Source: JAKALX01 sp964508715 (GTDB lineage: Bacteria > Chloroflexota > Dehalococcoidia > Tepidiformales > Tepidiformaceae). From it: a stretch of 64,000 bases of DNA. This document shows, one piece after another, positions 24,843-34,537 of the stretch; position 1 is the first letter of the stretch, and the number at the start of each line of letters is the position of its first letter. The stretch spans positions 75,964-139,963 of the forward strand of contig CAZDUX010000008.1 in assembly GCA_964508715.1 (NCBI GenBank), written 5' to 3'. The notes beneath the pieces are model-generated. The model was not told the DNA's origin. It ran no database searches and was given only the letters and a program-made list of their open reading frames with translations. A program made the position numbers and the translations under genes.

Positions 24843-27800
24843 TCACTCCTCAATGACGAATGTCCCGCTATCGCTGCGCCCGAAGACCTCCGGGAAGTAC
24901 GACTCCTCTGCGTGCACGGGGGGAACGAAGAACTCACCGGGGGTAGTTGCCCGCGCGTAGTAGATGTACTGGTAAACGCCTTTCGGCAACGTGCCGGCGA
25001 AGAGGGTGACCCGGTCGTCCCGTGCGTCGACATGCTGCCAGGGCGAGTAGTACCACCCGAACCACGGTGCGAAGTAGCCGCCCTGCTGCTCTTTCGCTGC
25101 CTGCAGACGCTCTGCATCGAGTTCTGCCTTCAGCTTCGCGTCCACCGATTGCAGCCGCGTATCGACTGCCTCGAGCCCGGCGGGGAGCAGGTCGTCGATG
25201 ACGGCGTAGTGGCGCTCCGCCTCGGCGACGATCGTTACCGTCACGCGCACCGTATCCCCGAGCTTTGCCTTGTCCACCGGCGTCTTCGGGTCGTCGAGCA
25301 GGGTGTACTGGTGTGAGACGCCGAAGCCACGGCTCACGGCTTCGACACCCCGCGCGGGTGTCAGATAGCGGAGGTTCAGCGTGTAGTACAGCCGCCCCGG
25401 CTTGTTGAAGTCGCGAAGGAACGTCAGCACGGAGGTCTTGCCTGCCGTGAAATCGGTCAGGGGGAGCTTCTTCGACTCGGTCTTCGCGCCGTCGCCGGGC
25501 TGGAACTTGCTGCTCATGACGTCGCTCCCGTCACGCTGCACCTTGAAGCCGAAGTTGCCGCCAAGTTCGCCGGTCTTTGCCGAGAAATCAGAGAGTGCCA
25601 GGATACCCTGCGCGTATTCGACGGAGGTGTGCCACGGATACTCTCCGCGGGCCACGGTCAGCCACCGGACCGTCTGGCTCACGAGCGGATGGTCGGGATA
25701 GACCCGCAACATGGCATCGAGAACGAGTGCCGTTGCCGACGTATTGGTCATGATCCCGTTCTCGTTTCGCGGGTCCTCCCAGTGGCTCCCGTTCGCACTG
25801 GCGATGGCTGATGCCGTGAGGTCGTTGATGATCTGGGTGACGCCGGGATCGTCGCGCCTGGCGCCGCCTTCGACGAACGTCATCAGCAGGTATGCACGGC
25901 CCCATGTGCTCAACTGGGTCCGATACTGCTCGAGGATCGAACGCCCGACTGATTGCGCGCTGCTGTCTCCGGCCAACGCCAGTGCCGCTGTCATATAGGC
26001 CTTCTGGCTCGGGTCCACCGGGTGTTCGACGTCGGCCACACGATTGATGAAGGCGTTGACGAACGACCGTGCCGAACTCACGGTGCCGTCGGGAATGGCG
26101 ATACCATCGCGCCGGGCCTCACCCAGTGCCAGCAGCGCCCATGCGGTCACATTGGGGTCCGACAGGCATGCGGGTGCCGCACACCAGCCCCAGCCACCAC
26201 CCGGCTTCTGCTGCCCGATGAGGGCTGCGACGTCCGTCGCGATGCGGCTGTCGTAGCCTGACGTGTCTTTGTCCGCGGACTTGTCCGCGCGCCGCACGCC
26301 GGCCGTTGCCATCAGCCGGGCCGCGATCTGTGGCGAGTACTCGTACGGCCGGGGTGCGAGCCACTTCAGTTCGCCCGCCGCTGAACCCGCGAGTGCCGGT
26401 TGTACGGTCACCTCGAGCGACCCGCCCTCCAGGATCGCGAATGCGGGCAGGTAGATCGCTTCCGAGAGTGCTTCGCCGATGACCACACCACCGGTCGCGG
26501 TCGTCTCCGGTGTGACGTCGAGCGAGATCGGTATCTCCTGCACGACCGAGTCCTTCAGCCCGCCGCTCCCGGTCGCCGTGAACGTGAGCTTCGCTGTTCC
26601 TTCGGCCGTGACCTTCGCCGGCCATTCGAATACGAGTGACTGGCCGGGTTCGATCTTCGCTGTCTTCGACGCGTTGCCCGTAACCTCCACGCCCTGAGCA
26701 TCGAGCGCCACGGTGACATCGCTTGATTTTGCCGTTGCGTTCCGGACGAGCATCCGCAGGGTGACGGTATCGCCCACGCGCAGGAATCGAGGGAGGGCGG
26801 GACGGAGCAGCAGCGGCTGTGTCGATATGATCTCGTTCTGGCCCTCGCCAACCAGCGCATCTCCGCTGATCGCCCGGACGTCCATGTGCCAGGTTGTCAG
26901 GTTGTCTGGCATCTTCACGTCGACCGATGCGGTCCCGTCGTCTTTGGTCACGAGCTGTGCCTGCCAGAACGCGCTGTTCCGGAAGTCCTGGCGCAGGCGG
27001 TCGTCGCTCAGCCCACCGCCGCCCTTTCCACCTGCCGGTGGTTCAGCGATGACGTCATTCGAGCGGTTCACCGAGACGCTGAGTGACGACGATGTGGTCA
27101 CACTCAGCCCCCGCTCGAACCAGAACGCCTTGAGCCCATCGAGTGCCCGCTCCTGTTCGAGGGTCAGCAACGCCTTATCGATGACGGAGACCGAGAGCTC
27201 GGCCTTCACGCCCTTGCCACTGGCGTCGGTGACCTTCAGGTCGTAGTGCACGGTGTCGCCCGGCTTTGCCTGCGAGACACCCGGCTTGATCTCCACGTGC
27301 AACGCCTTGCCGGCGTTGGAAACCGGGAGTTCGACGTAGCCCACCTTGTAGCGCGGTACGGGGTCAGCCGTGGTCGGTGGCCGGTAGAGCACCACCGAGA
27401 CGAACACGTTCGGCACGCTCCCATCGACGATTGGGATGTCGAGTGTCTCTGCGTTGGTCGGGAAGTCGCGCAGTTCGCGGCTGATGATCTTGCCGCGTTC
27501 CACGGTGACCAGCCCCTTCGCGCCTTCGAACGGTGCAGGCACGAGCACCTTCGCTGTGTCGCCGGGGCTGTAGCTGTCGCGGTCGGCAACGAGCTTGACG
27601 GTGTCGTCGTTCGTCACCTGCCAGCTTGCGAACTCACCACCCCAGCACCAGAGGTACGCGGCCGAGCGGGCGATCCGCCCCTGGCCGTCGGTGATCTCGG
27701 CGACGAGGCGCAGCGTACCGCTGCTCTTCACCGTGTACTCGACGGTGGCCTCGCCCTTGCTGTCCGTGGTGGCCGTCAGCGTGTCGACGAGGGTGTCCTG

Positions 27801-30728
27801 GGGCTCACTCCGGTAGCGGCGCGCACCCTCGGACGTTTGCTCCTTGGTCGTCACCCACTTCCGGTTGTAGACCTTGACCGTCACCTGCTGGTTGGCCACC
27901 GGTTTTCCTTCGAGGTCCACGCTCACCAGCTCGATCCTCGAGGCCGAGCCACTTTTGGCGACGTAGTCCACCGGGTGGATCCCCGGCTGGAGGCTGGCAG
28001 GGTGTACCGTCACGCTGGTGCTTCCGGCGACGGCCTGCGCGCTCTGATCGGTCACATTCGCCGAGATGGTGAACGTCTGGGCGCCTTCCGTTCCGCTCAA
28101 TGTCGCCGGGATTGCGAAGGACGCGACCCCGCCGGCATCAGTTGTCGCTTTCCCAGTGGCGCGGGCAGGTTGCTTCACGATCGACTCGCGCCAGTAGTCC
28201 CAGTCGCTGAAGCTGTAGCGCTCGTACCCCTTGACGGTCATCGTGAATGGCGAGGCGAGGGCGCTCCAGTCGACTGGTGCGTTCGCCAGGCCGCCACCGA
28301 AAAAGAAGCTTGCCTTTGTCGTCACTTCGATGCTGTCGCCACTGACATAGGCTGGTTTTGCGGCGTTGACTTCCACCTGGAACTCGGGCTTCCGGAACTC
28401 CGCCACGAGGAAGCTCGTGCCGCTGACTCCATAACCGCGTTTCATCTGCTCCTGGTAGTCGAGATGCATGCCGTAATCGCCGGTGGCTGCATCCGCGGGC
28501 AGCGTGAACGACCCCGCGAAGGAACCGAAGTCGTTCAAGGTAACCGGCTGCCGGTTGAGCTCCTTCCCCTGCGAATCCACGATCACGAGGTCGAGCCCCG
28601 GGTTTGCGGGCGGGAGGTTGTACGCTGCGTCGTCATCGCTCCGGACTATCGCCTTGAAGTTCACCGTCTCGCCTGGCCGGTAGATTGGCCGGTCGGTGAA
28701 GACGTTTGCCACGTACTCGCGCGTGAAGTACTCGAGTGGAATGCCCATCTGGTAGGGGTATGCGCCCTGTTGCCACTGTGTCGTCGCGATGCCTCGCCGC
28801 CCACCGTTATCCAGCATCACCAGGTAGTTGCGATTGAACCCCTTTCCCGGCGTCATCGCGGGCACGCCGAACGAGGCCAGCCCGTTCGCATCGGTTGTGG
28901 CGGTGGTACTCGAAAGGCCATCGCCCTCGGCTGCGAGGGTTGCGCCGCTTACCGGTTTGCCCGTGTCGTGGTCGATGACCCATGCCATCAGCTCATCCTG
29001 GGAGAGCTTGAGCACGATCTCGGTGTCGACTACCGCGAATGCAAAGTACGACTGCAACGTGCCGCCCGTTCGCACGAAGTAGTACCCCTTCGGCAGGGGT
29101 CCGCCACCGGAGAGGGACGTCGATTCGATCGCCACCACGTCCTTCGCCGCGCTCACCGGCTCCGTCCACGTCCGGATCGCCTTCTGGGAGGGTACCCACC
29201 GGCCGGGGTCGTTGAAGAATTTGAAGTCGTTGATGAACCAGGCGTGCGCTTCGGTCGCTGTCAGGGGGTAGAGCGTGAAGCTTGCGGAGTTCACGTTGGT
29301 TGCGTGGTAGTAAAGGATCGGCTCCGCCGAGGCTGCGTACGTCCCTGCGTTGTTTGGGATGGCGAGGCTCACCGACGGTGTCAGCGAACCCGTGGTGAAG
29401 GAGAACGTGTACGCCGGTAACTCCTGTCCGAAGCGGTCGACTGCTCCGCCGGCGACGTTCACCGTATATCGCGTCGATGGTTTCAGTCGCACGCTGATGT
29501 AGAGGTTCCGTTCGTCTCCGCCCGGGTACATCCCATCCTGTATTTCAGCAAGCGAAAACCCCGTGATGCTGATGCGTTCACGGAAGAGGTCGGGGTCGAT
29601 TGGCGTCGCGAAGTTCAGTTGCACCCCGAAGCGCTCGGCCGCTGTCTCACCGTTTGCCGGGCGTGTGCTCGAAACCGCCGGTAGCGGTGCGACGGTGAAG
29701 AAGGTCTTTCGCTCATCCTTCGTTTCACCCCCGCCCGCGCCCTTCAGGCCCTTCGAGATGACGATGCTGTAGGTCTTCCCGGGGGCCATGTTTGCTGCAG
29801 GGGTGAACGTGGCGGTCTCGCCACCGCTCGACCATGTGTACGCGCCAGCCACCGGGGTGCCGTTCGGGTCCAGCAGCTTCAGGCCCGCCTCGACAGAGGT
29901 GTGGTCCATCGCCTGGTTGAACACCACGGTCACCGGTTGCCGAGGCGCCCCGAGCACGGTGTTCTGGTCGGGCTTGATGCTCGAGATGGCCGGCCCGACT
30001 GTGGTGAAGCTCCATGCGTAATCCTCCTTCAGCACGCCATCGGCCTCACTCGTCAGCCCGGCTGCGATCTTCAGGTGATACGTGGTGTTCGGGGCCAGCG
30101 TCTTCGGGACGAACTGGTAGAGCGACGTATTCAGCCATTCGCCGTTGCCTTCGAGTGGCGGGTCGAACGCGACCACCGGGTCCTTTCGTGCCGCGGCGAG
30201 GGTCGTTAGTGGAGCGACCGAGCGGCTGAACTGCACGAGCACCTGTGCCTGCGTCGGGACTTCCCGGTCGCCGTCAGCCGGGATGGCCTGCACGACTTTG
30301 AGCAGGCCGCTCGTCGTGAACTCCTTCTGCACGGCCTGCTGGAGGCCGGTTTCGGGGCGGGCCGGCACGTGGATGGTGTAGGTTGCCCCGCGCAGCAGGC
30401 CGGGGAAATCTGGCTGGAAGAGCACGGTACGTTCGCTCAGCCAGGCGTATTGCCCCGCCACTTTGGGCTCGATAGTCAGCAGCTTTGCGGCGTCCTTCTC
30501 GTTTGGCGCCGACGCGAATGTCACCTTCACAGGAGAAAGCCGCGCCACATCGTCGCCTTCCGGGGAAACCGAGAACCCCGCTGGCTCTGTCGGCTGCACC
30601 TTGCTGCTCCCACCGCGCAGCATGACGAAGGCCACCAATCCAACCACGACGACGGCAGTGAGTGCCGCCAGGTAGCGAGCCCGCGGATCCCGGCTCCACG
30701 TCCGTAGTGTCTCGGGTGAGATGTTCAT
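24843..30728 (-). CDS. Bacterial alpha-2-macroglobulin-like protein, thioester lost
   Basis: A 1961-aa envelope protein. One N-terminal transmembrane helix (about residues 19-40) anchors it, and the rest would be outside the membrane. Several Big_5/MG immunoglobulin-like domains fill residues about 55-600, followed by MG domains. The A2M core (DNLTTWHMDVRAISGDALVG) is near 1278, and a helical thioester-type domain lies at about 1450-1700. In that domain the expected PYECSEQ/CxEQ site reads PYEYSPQ near 1461, so the thioester cysteine and glutamine context are altered and covalent trapping is unlikely. Bacterial A2Ms inhibit proteases and pair with PbpC; here the start overlaps the pbpC stop by four bases. 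An open frame extends upstream but lies inside pbpC. Confidence 0.92.
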   Translation of the reverse strand: MNISPETLRTWSRDPRARYLAALTAVVVVGLVAFVMLRGGSSKVQPTEPAGFSVSPEGDDVARLSPVKVTFASAPNEKDAAKLLTIEPKVAGQYAWLSERTVLFQPDFPGLLRGATYTIHVPARPETGLQQAVQKEFTTSGLLKVVQAIPADGDREVPTQAQVLVQFSRSVAPLTTLAAARKDPVVAFDPPLEGNGEWLNTSLYQFVPKTLAPNTTYHLKIAAGLTSEADGVLKEDYAWSFTTVGPAISSIKPDQNTVLGAPRQPVTVVFNQAMDHTSVEAGLKLLDPNGTPVAGAYTWSSGGETATFTPAANMAPGKTYSIVISKGLKGAGGGETKDERKTFFTVAPLPAVSSTRPANGETAAERFGVQLNFATPIDPDLFRERISITGFSLAEIQDGMYPGGDERNLYISVRLKPSTRYTVNVAGGAVDRFGQELPAYTFSFTTGSLTPSVSLAIPNNAGTYAASAEPILYYHATNVNSASFTLYPLTATEAHAWFINDFKFFNDPGRWVPSQKAIRTWTEPVSAAKDVVAIESTSLSGGGPLPKGYYFVRTGGTLQSYFAFAVVDTEIVLKLSQDELMAWVIDHDTGKPVSGATLAAEGDGLSSTTATTDANGLASFGVPAMTPGKGFNRNYLVMLDNGGRRGIATTQWQQGAYPYQMGIPLEYFTREYVANVFTDRPIYRPGETVNFKAIVRSDDDAAYNLPPANPGLDLVIVDSQGKELNRQPVTLNDFGSFAGSFTLPADAATGDYGMHLDYQEQMKRGYGVSGTSFLVAEFRKPEFQVEVNAAKPAYVSGDSIEVTTKASFFFGGGLANAPVDWSALASPFTMTVKGYERYSFSDWDYWRESIVKQPARATGKATTDAGGVASFAIPATLSGTEGAQTFTISANVTDQSAQAVAGSTSVTVHPASLQPGIHPVDYVAKSGSASRIELVSVDLEGKPVANQQVTVKVYNRKWVTTKEQTSEGARRYRSEPQDTLVDTLTATTDSKGEATVEYTVKSSGTLRLVAEITDGQGRIARSAAYLWCWGGEFASWQVTNDDTVKLVADRDSYSPGDTAKVLVPAPFEGAKGLVTVERGKIISRELRDFPTNAETLDIPIVDGSVPNVFVSVVLYRPPTTADPVPRYKVGYVELPVSNAGKALHVEIKPGVSQAKPGDTVHYDLKVTDASGKGVKAELSVSVIDKALLTLEQERALDGLKAFWFERGLSVTTSSSLSVSVNRSNDVIAEPPAGGKGGGGLSDDRLRQDFRNSAFWQAQLVTKDDGTASVDVKMPDNLTTWHMDVRAISGDALVGEGQNEIISTQPLLLRPALPRFLRVGDTVTLRMLVRNATAKSSDVTVALDAQGVEVTGNASKTAKIEPGQSLVFEWPAKVTAEGTAKLTFTATGSGGLKDSVVQEIPISLDVTPETTATGGVVIGEALSEAIYLPAFAILEGGSLEVTVQPALAGSAAGELKWLAPRPYEYSPQIAARLMATAGVRRADKSADKDTSGYDSRIATDVAALIGQQKPGGGWGWCAAPACLSDPNVTAWALLALGEARRDGIAIPDGTVSSARSFVNAFINRVADVEHPVDPSQKAYMTAALALAGDSSAQSVGRSILEQYRTQLSTWGRAYLLMTFVEGGARRDDPGVTQIINDLTASAIASANGSHWEDPRNENGIMTNTSATALVLDAMLRVYPDHPLVSQTVRWLTVARGEYPWHTSVEYAQGILALSDFSAKTGELGGNFGFKVQRDGSDVMSSKFQPGDGAKTESKKLPLTDFTAGKTSVLTFLRDFNKPGRLYYTLNLRYLTPARGVEAVSRGFGVSHQYTLLDDPKTPVDKAKLGDTVRVTVTIVAEAERHYAVIDDLLPAGLEAVDTRLQSVDAKLKAELDAERLQAAKEQQGGYFAPWFGWYYSPWQHVDARDDRVTLFAGTLPKGVYQYIYYARATTPGEFFVPPVHAEESYFPEVFGRSDSGTFVIEE

Positions 30729-33058
30729 CGGGTTCGTACCTCGTAGGTGGATGACGCTCTGAGCGTCTCGCCGGCGTAGGCCGCCGTGACTTCGACATGG
30801 TGAGTCCCTGGTTCGAGCCGCCAGCGCACGCGGGCATCGGGGCCCGGCGCGGTCCCCGCCGGTGCTCCATCGACCTGGAAGCTCAGGTTCGTTGCCCCCG
30901 GTGGAGCCGTCGCTCGGAGGATGAGCTCCTGGGAAGAGAGTTCGGGCGCGATGAAGAGCACGCTGTTCGCCGGCGGCTGGACGACGTGGAGGGCCGGCGC
31001 CGGCTCGTTGAACGCGACCGTCAGCCCGGCACCCGCTGCCCACGACCGCGCTTCGGGGGGTGGATTGACAAGCAGTTGGCCGTCCGGCCGCCGGACGTAG
31101 TAGTGCTCGACGCCGTGTGGTTGGGTGCCAGCGACGAAGAGTTCGCGGCGTGGTGTTGGGCAGGCGGTGCCTGGCTGCAGCCCGGTCGGGTCACAGACGG
31201 TTGCCTCGACGATGCTCCCCGGCCGCTCCAGCCAGCCGCTTGCTCCCGCATCCGAAGCTGCCATCAACGCGCGCCAGATCGGGGCTGCCCCATCCACGCC
31301 CGAGACATCGTGCATGGGCGCCCCATCGGCGTTGCCCACCCAGACGCCGGTGACGAGCTGCGGCGTGAAGCCCACCGTCCAGTTGTCGCGGAAGTTGGTC
31401 GTGGTCCCCGTCTTCACCCCGGCCCGGAACGGGAGGTCGAGAGGCGTCACCTCGCCGAAGCCGGGTATGCGTGCATCGCGGTCATCCAGGATATCCGCCA
31501 CCAGGTAGGCGATTGCCGGGTCGAGTACCTGTGCCGGTTCGCTGCGAACGTGTTCGTAGAGCACCTTCCCGCTGACGTCACGAACCCGGCTGACGGCGTA
31601 GGGCTGTGGCAGTCGTCCCCCGGTTGCGAAAATGCTGTAGGCGTTTGCCAGGTCCAGAAGCCGGACCTCACCTCCGCCGAGGGTGAGCGCGAGGCCGTAC
31701 CGTTCCGAGTCGGTGAGCGTCGCAAGCCCCGCCCGGTGCGCCATCTCGAGGAATGTGTCGATGCCGATCGCGTCGAGAGTGCGCACCGCGGGGATATTGA
31801 GCGATGACGCCAGCGCCGTTCTCAAGGAGACCGGTCCCCGGAAGCGCCGGTCATAGTCCAACGGGACGTAGGTTCCGTCCGGCGTTGGGAAGCTCGAAGG
31901 TACATCGAGTAGTTGCGTCGCGGGTGTGAATCCGTGTTCCATGGCAGCCGCGTAGAGGAACGGTTTCAGCGCCGATCCCGGCTGCCGCAGAGCAACGGTC
32001 ATATTCACCTGGCCCGCATGCGCCGCGTCGTCGAAGCCAGCCGAGCCGGCCATCACGACGATGCGCCCGTCCCGTGGGTCGATGGACACCGCTGCGGCGT
32101 TCGTCACGTTGCGGTCGGCGAGCTTCGTAACCTGCTGGCCGATGATTCGCTCGGCCTCCTGTTGTAGCCCGGCGTCGAGCGTTGTTTCGATGATCAGCCC
32201 GGGCTTTCCGGCGAGGTCCGGCCGCACCCGCGCCAGCTCGCCGAGTGCGAACTGCACGAAGTGCGGCCCGATGACCGGCGCCAGTGGAGGGAGCAGGTAG
32301 AGGCTTTCCCCTGTCGCAGACTCCACCTGGTTCGTGGTGATCTGCCCATCATCGAGCAGCCGGGCGAGGACGTACGCCTGGCGGGCCTTTGCCAGCGAGG
32401 GGTCGTTGGCCGGATCGTAGGCACCGGGCAGTTGCGGCAATCCCGCGAGGTATGCGGCCTGCGCCAGGTCCAGGTTCGCCGCGCTTACGCCGAAGAACAC
32501 GCGAGCGGCTGCTTCGATGCCGTAGGCACCCCGCCCGTAGTACACGGAGTTCAGATATTCGCCCAGGATCTGGTCCTTTGGCTCCCGCCCCTCGATCTGG
32601 ATGGCAAGGAGCGCCTCATGCGCCTTTCGCACGAGTAACGGCTCGCCGGAACCGTTGAGGTACCGTCCCCGCGCAAGCTGCTGCGTGATGGTCGATGCAC
32701 CCGACCGCTGTGAACCGAGGCTGAGCAGTGCGCGGGTGATTGCGATGGGGTCGATACCGGGATGCTCCCAGAACCGCTGGTCTTCGGCCGAGACAGTCGC
32801 CTGCTGCATGATCGGTGCGATCGATTCGAGCGGGACCGGTATCCGGAGCCCGTTCCTGGCGTCTCTCTGTAGCACCGTCCCATGCGCGTCAAGGATCACG
32901 GTTCCCGGGGGCTGGTGCTCTCCACCCTGCGCCGCAATTGGTGCGCAGACCGCAAACCATCCGAGCAAGAGCCCCGGTGCCAGCGAAAGCGCGGCCCACA
33001 CCCCTGCCCGAAGCAGCGGATGGGTACGTGTTGCCGGGTTCCTGGTCCACATATTCAT
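30725..33058 (-). CDS. pbpC: Penicillin-binding protein 1C
   Basis: A 777-aa bifunctional peptidoglycan synthase. A signal-anchor helix lies at about residues 16-42. The glycosyltransferase (GT51) domain contains EDQRFWEHPGID and GASTITQQLAR. The transpeptidase domain has the nucleophile SALK in RQPGSALKPF, the SSLN motif and KTGTTTNFRDNW. The C-terminal BiPBP_C Ig-like domain covers about the last 85 residues. PbpC together with a co-transcribed A2M is a known pairing (E. coli pbpC-yfhM). The ATG at 33058 is chosen; an ATG two codons later is also possible and no clear ribosome site is seen. Confidence 0.95.
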   Translation of the reverse strand: MNMWTRNPATRTHPLLRAGVWAALSLAPGLLLGWFAVCAPIAAQGGEHQPPGTVILDAHGTVLQRDARNGLRIPVPLESIAPIMQQATVSAEDQRFWEHPGIDPIAITRALLSLGSQRSGASTITQQLARGRYLNGSGEPLLVRKAHEALLAIQIEGREPKDQILGEYLNSVYYGRGAYGIEAAARVFFGVSAANLDLAQAAYLAGLPQLPGAYDPANDPSLAKARQAYVLARLLDDGQITTNQVESATGESLYLLPPLAPVIGPHFVQFALGELARVRPDLAGKPGLIIETTLDAGLQQEAERIIGQQVTKLADRNVTNAAAVSIDPRDGRIVVMAGSAGFDDAAHAGQVNMTVALRQPGSALKPFLYAAAMEHGFTPATQLLDVPSSFPTPDGTYVPLDYDRRFRGPVSLRTALASSLNIPAVRTLDAIGIDTFLEMAHRAGLATLTDSERYGLALTLGGGEVRLLDLANAYSIFATGGRLPQPYAVSRVRDVSGKVLYEHVRSEPAQVLDPAIAYLVADILDDRDARIPGFGEVTPLDLPFRAGVKTGTTTNFRDNWTVGFTPQLVTGVWVGNADGAPMHDVSGVDGAAPIWRALMAASDAGASGWLERPGSIVEATVCDPTGLQPGTACPTPRRELFVAGTQPHGVEHYYVRRPDGQLLVNPPPEARSWAAGAGLTVAFNEPAPALHVVQPPANSVLFIAPELSSQELILRATAPPGATNLSFQVDGAPAGTAPGPDARVRWRLEPGTHHVEVTAAYAGETLRASSTYEVRTR

Positions 33059-33299
33059 CCGGACGCTATGCCGCTCGGATTAGTTCCCGAACCAACCCTA
33101 TCCCGGGAACCCGCGGCCTTCGACGGCCAGGATGGTCCCGATTCCCGAACCGTCCGGCCCAACCACTCGCCAACCGCCTACCCCCGCACTGGTCGTCCTT
33201 CGGCCGCTAACCCCATGCTCTCGAGAGTGTGCACGACGAATCAGTACCGCCCGCCCTCGAGCCGGGCCGGGGTGGTCGTGGAACTCGATGCATCCGCGC

Positions 33300-33305
33300 T
33301 ACACT
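33300..33305 (+). promoter_or_regulatory. -10 hexamer TACACT of a leaderless promoter
   Basis: TACACT ends six bases before GTG 33312, so transcription would start at the initiation codon. No Shine-Dalgarno lies in between and no clear -35 is visible. Confidence 0.5.
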
Positions 33306-33311
33306 GCCTTC

Positions 33312-34289
33312 GTGCCCGAGATCACCATCCGGCGTGCCACCGAGGCAGACGGCCCGACACTCGCCTACCTGGAGCGATCTTCACCGCTCGTGACCGATGG
33401 TTCACAACTGGTCATCGATCGTGGCGACGACTACTTCGCTGCTTCACGGTTGATGGAGGAGGTGACGATCGCCCTCGCCGAAGTAGATGGGGAGCCTGCG
33501 GGCGTATTCTGCGGTGCGCTTCACCGGGCACTGCTCGGCGGCGTCGAACGGAACATGCTGTATATCCATCACGCCCGCATCCTGCCGCGCTTCCAGGATC
33601 TCGGGCTTGGCAAGCAGATGTCGGGATTTGTCAGCGAACCGTATAAAGGCCGGGTTGATTCCTCCTACTGGTACATCGCCCCGGGGAACGAGCATTCACA
33701 GGGATTCGCACGCAAGGCACAGAATCGATGGACATTCGGCCCCACGATGATTGGCATGGATACAGCGGCGCTTGCTGGCCCGCCGGCGGGCAGGTTCGCC
33801 ACCGAGGCTGATGCAGCGGCCATCATTGAGATGATCAACGCTGCCCATGAGGGCGAGGAGATGTTCCTCCCCTACACGATGGACTCACTTGCGGCACGGC
33901 TTGCCCGTGACCCGGCGCTCTACACATGGGGACGCCTCTGGTTGACCGATCATGCGGTGGCCGGCGTCTGGCCCGAAGGCGAAGTGCTGTCGGTCCGCAG
34001 CACCTCTGCGAGTGGTGAGACCAGGGTGTCGCGCGGCGCCTGCGTTCTCGACTTCGGTTACCTGCCGGGTTACGAGGCGGACCTGCTCGATCTCCTGCGT
34101 GCCTGGTGCAGTTGGCTGGCGGCGCGCGGCATGGAGGAGCTCAGTGTCTTCAGTTCACCGCATACCCGTCACTGGGATCTGCTCTCTCCGCTCGGGCAGC
34201 ACACACCGTTTCATTTCTGGACGCCGACTATCCCCCAGCCTGCCGATGCCGAGGAGCACGGCCTCTACGTTGACCACATCTACTTCTGA
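33312..34289 (+). CDS. GNAT-family acetyltransferase, probable two-domain
   Basis: A 325-aa protein starting VPEITIRRATEADGPTLAYLE, the classic first strand and helix of a GNAT fold. The acetyl-CoA loop region is HARILPRFQDLGLGKQMSGF (about residues 78-97), with a Q/R-x-x-G-x-G/A-like RFQDLGLGK. The second half (from about 158, FATEADAAAIIEMINAAH) repeats the start of a GNAT domain, suggesting two fused copies. The GTG start at 33312 is chosen because a -10 hexamer lies six bases upstream and earlier sequence lacks coding character. The substrate is unknown. It is convergent with ftsZ across a 248-base spacer containing the terminator. Confidence 0.72.
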   Translation: MPEITIRRATEADGPTLAYLERSSPLVTDGSQLVIDRGDDYFAASRLMEEVTIALAEVDGEPAGVFCGALHRALLGGVERNMLYIHHARILPRFQDLGLGKQMSGFVSEPYKGRVDSSYWYIAPGNEHSQGFARKAQNRWTFGPTMIGMDTAALAGPPAGRFATEADAAAIIEMINAAHEGEEMFLPYTMDSLAARLARDPALYTWGRLWLTDHAVAGVWPEGEVLSVRSTSASGETRVSRGACVLDFGYLPGYEADLLDLLRAWCSWLAARGMEELSVFSSPHTRHWDLLSPLGQHTPFHFWTPTIPQPADAEEHGLYVDHIYF

Positions 34290-34450
34290 GCGGTGGCCCG
34301 TAGCGTGCCCGCGAATCCGCGACCTGTGCCCTGGAGATTGCTCGGCAGCGACAATTCCCGGCAGGGGACTGGTCAGTGCCAAACCAGATGTGATACTGTG
34401 CGTGTCCGGCTGGGAGGGGGTAGCTGTCGGCGGGGTGGCCGTCGCGAGAC

Positions 34451-34491
34451 AATAAGAAGGGCTTGATGCCATCTCCCATTGCATCAAGCCC
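34451..34491 (-). terminator. Rho-independent terminator of the dcw operon
   Basis: GGGCTTGATGC (34459-34469) and GCATCAAGCCC (34481-34491) form a perfect 11-bp stem with an 11-base loop. Read on the minus strand it is followed by TTCTTATT, a U-rich tract, and lies 47 bases after the ftsZ stop. The plus strand has no T-run after the stem, so it works best for the ftsZ side. Confidence 0.85.
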
Positions 34492-34537
34492 CTCGTTCCC
34501 GAACTCGTTCGGGCAGGTCGCGCGCTCGGCTAGATGG

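Noticed and set aside
27246..29420. A 724-codon open frame antisense to the alpha-2-macroglobulin gene
   Set aside because: GC-rich coding DNA leaves long stop-free antisense frames; the composition is Arg/His/Gly-biased, no motif or ribosome site is present, and the opposite strand has clear protein domains.
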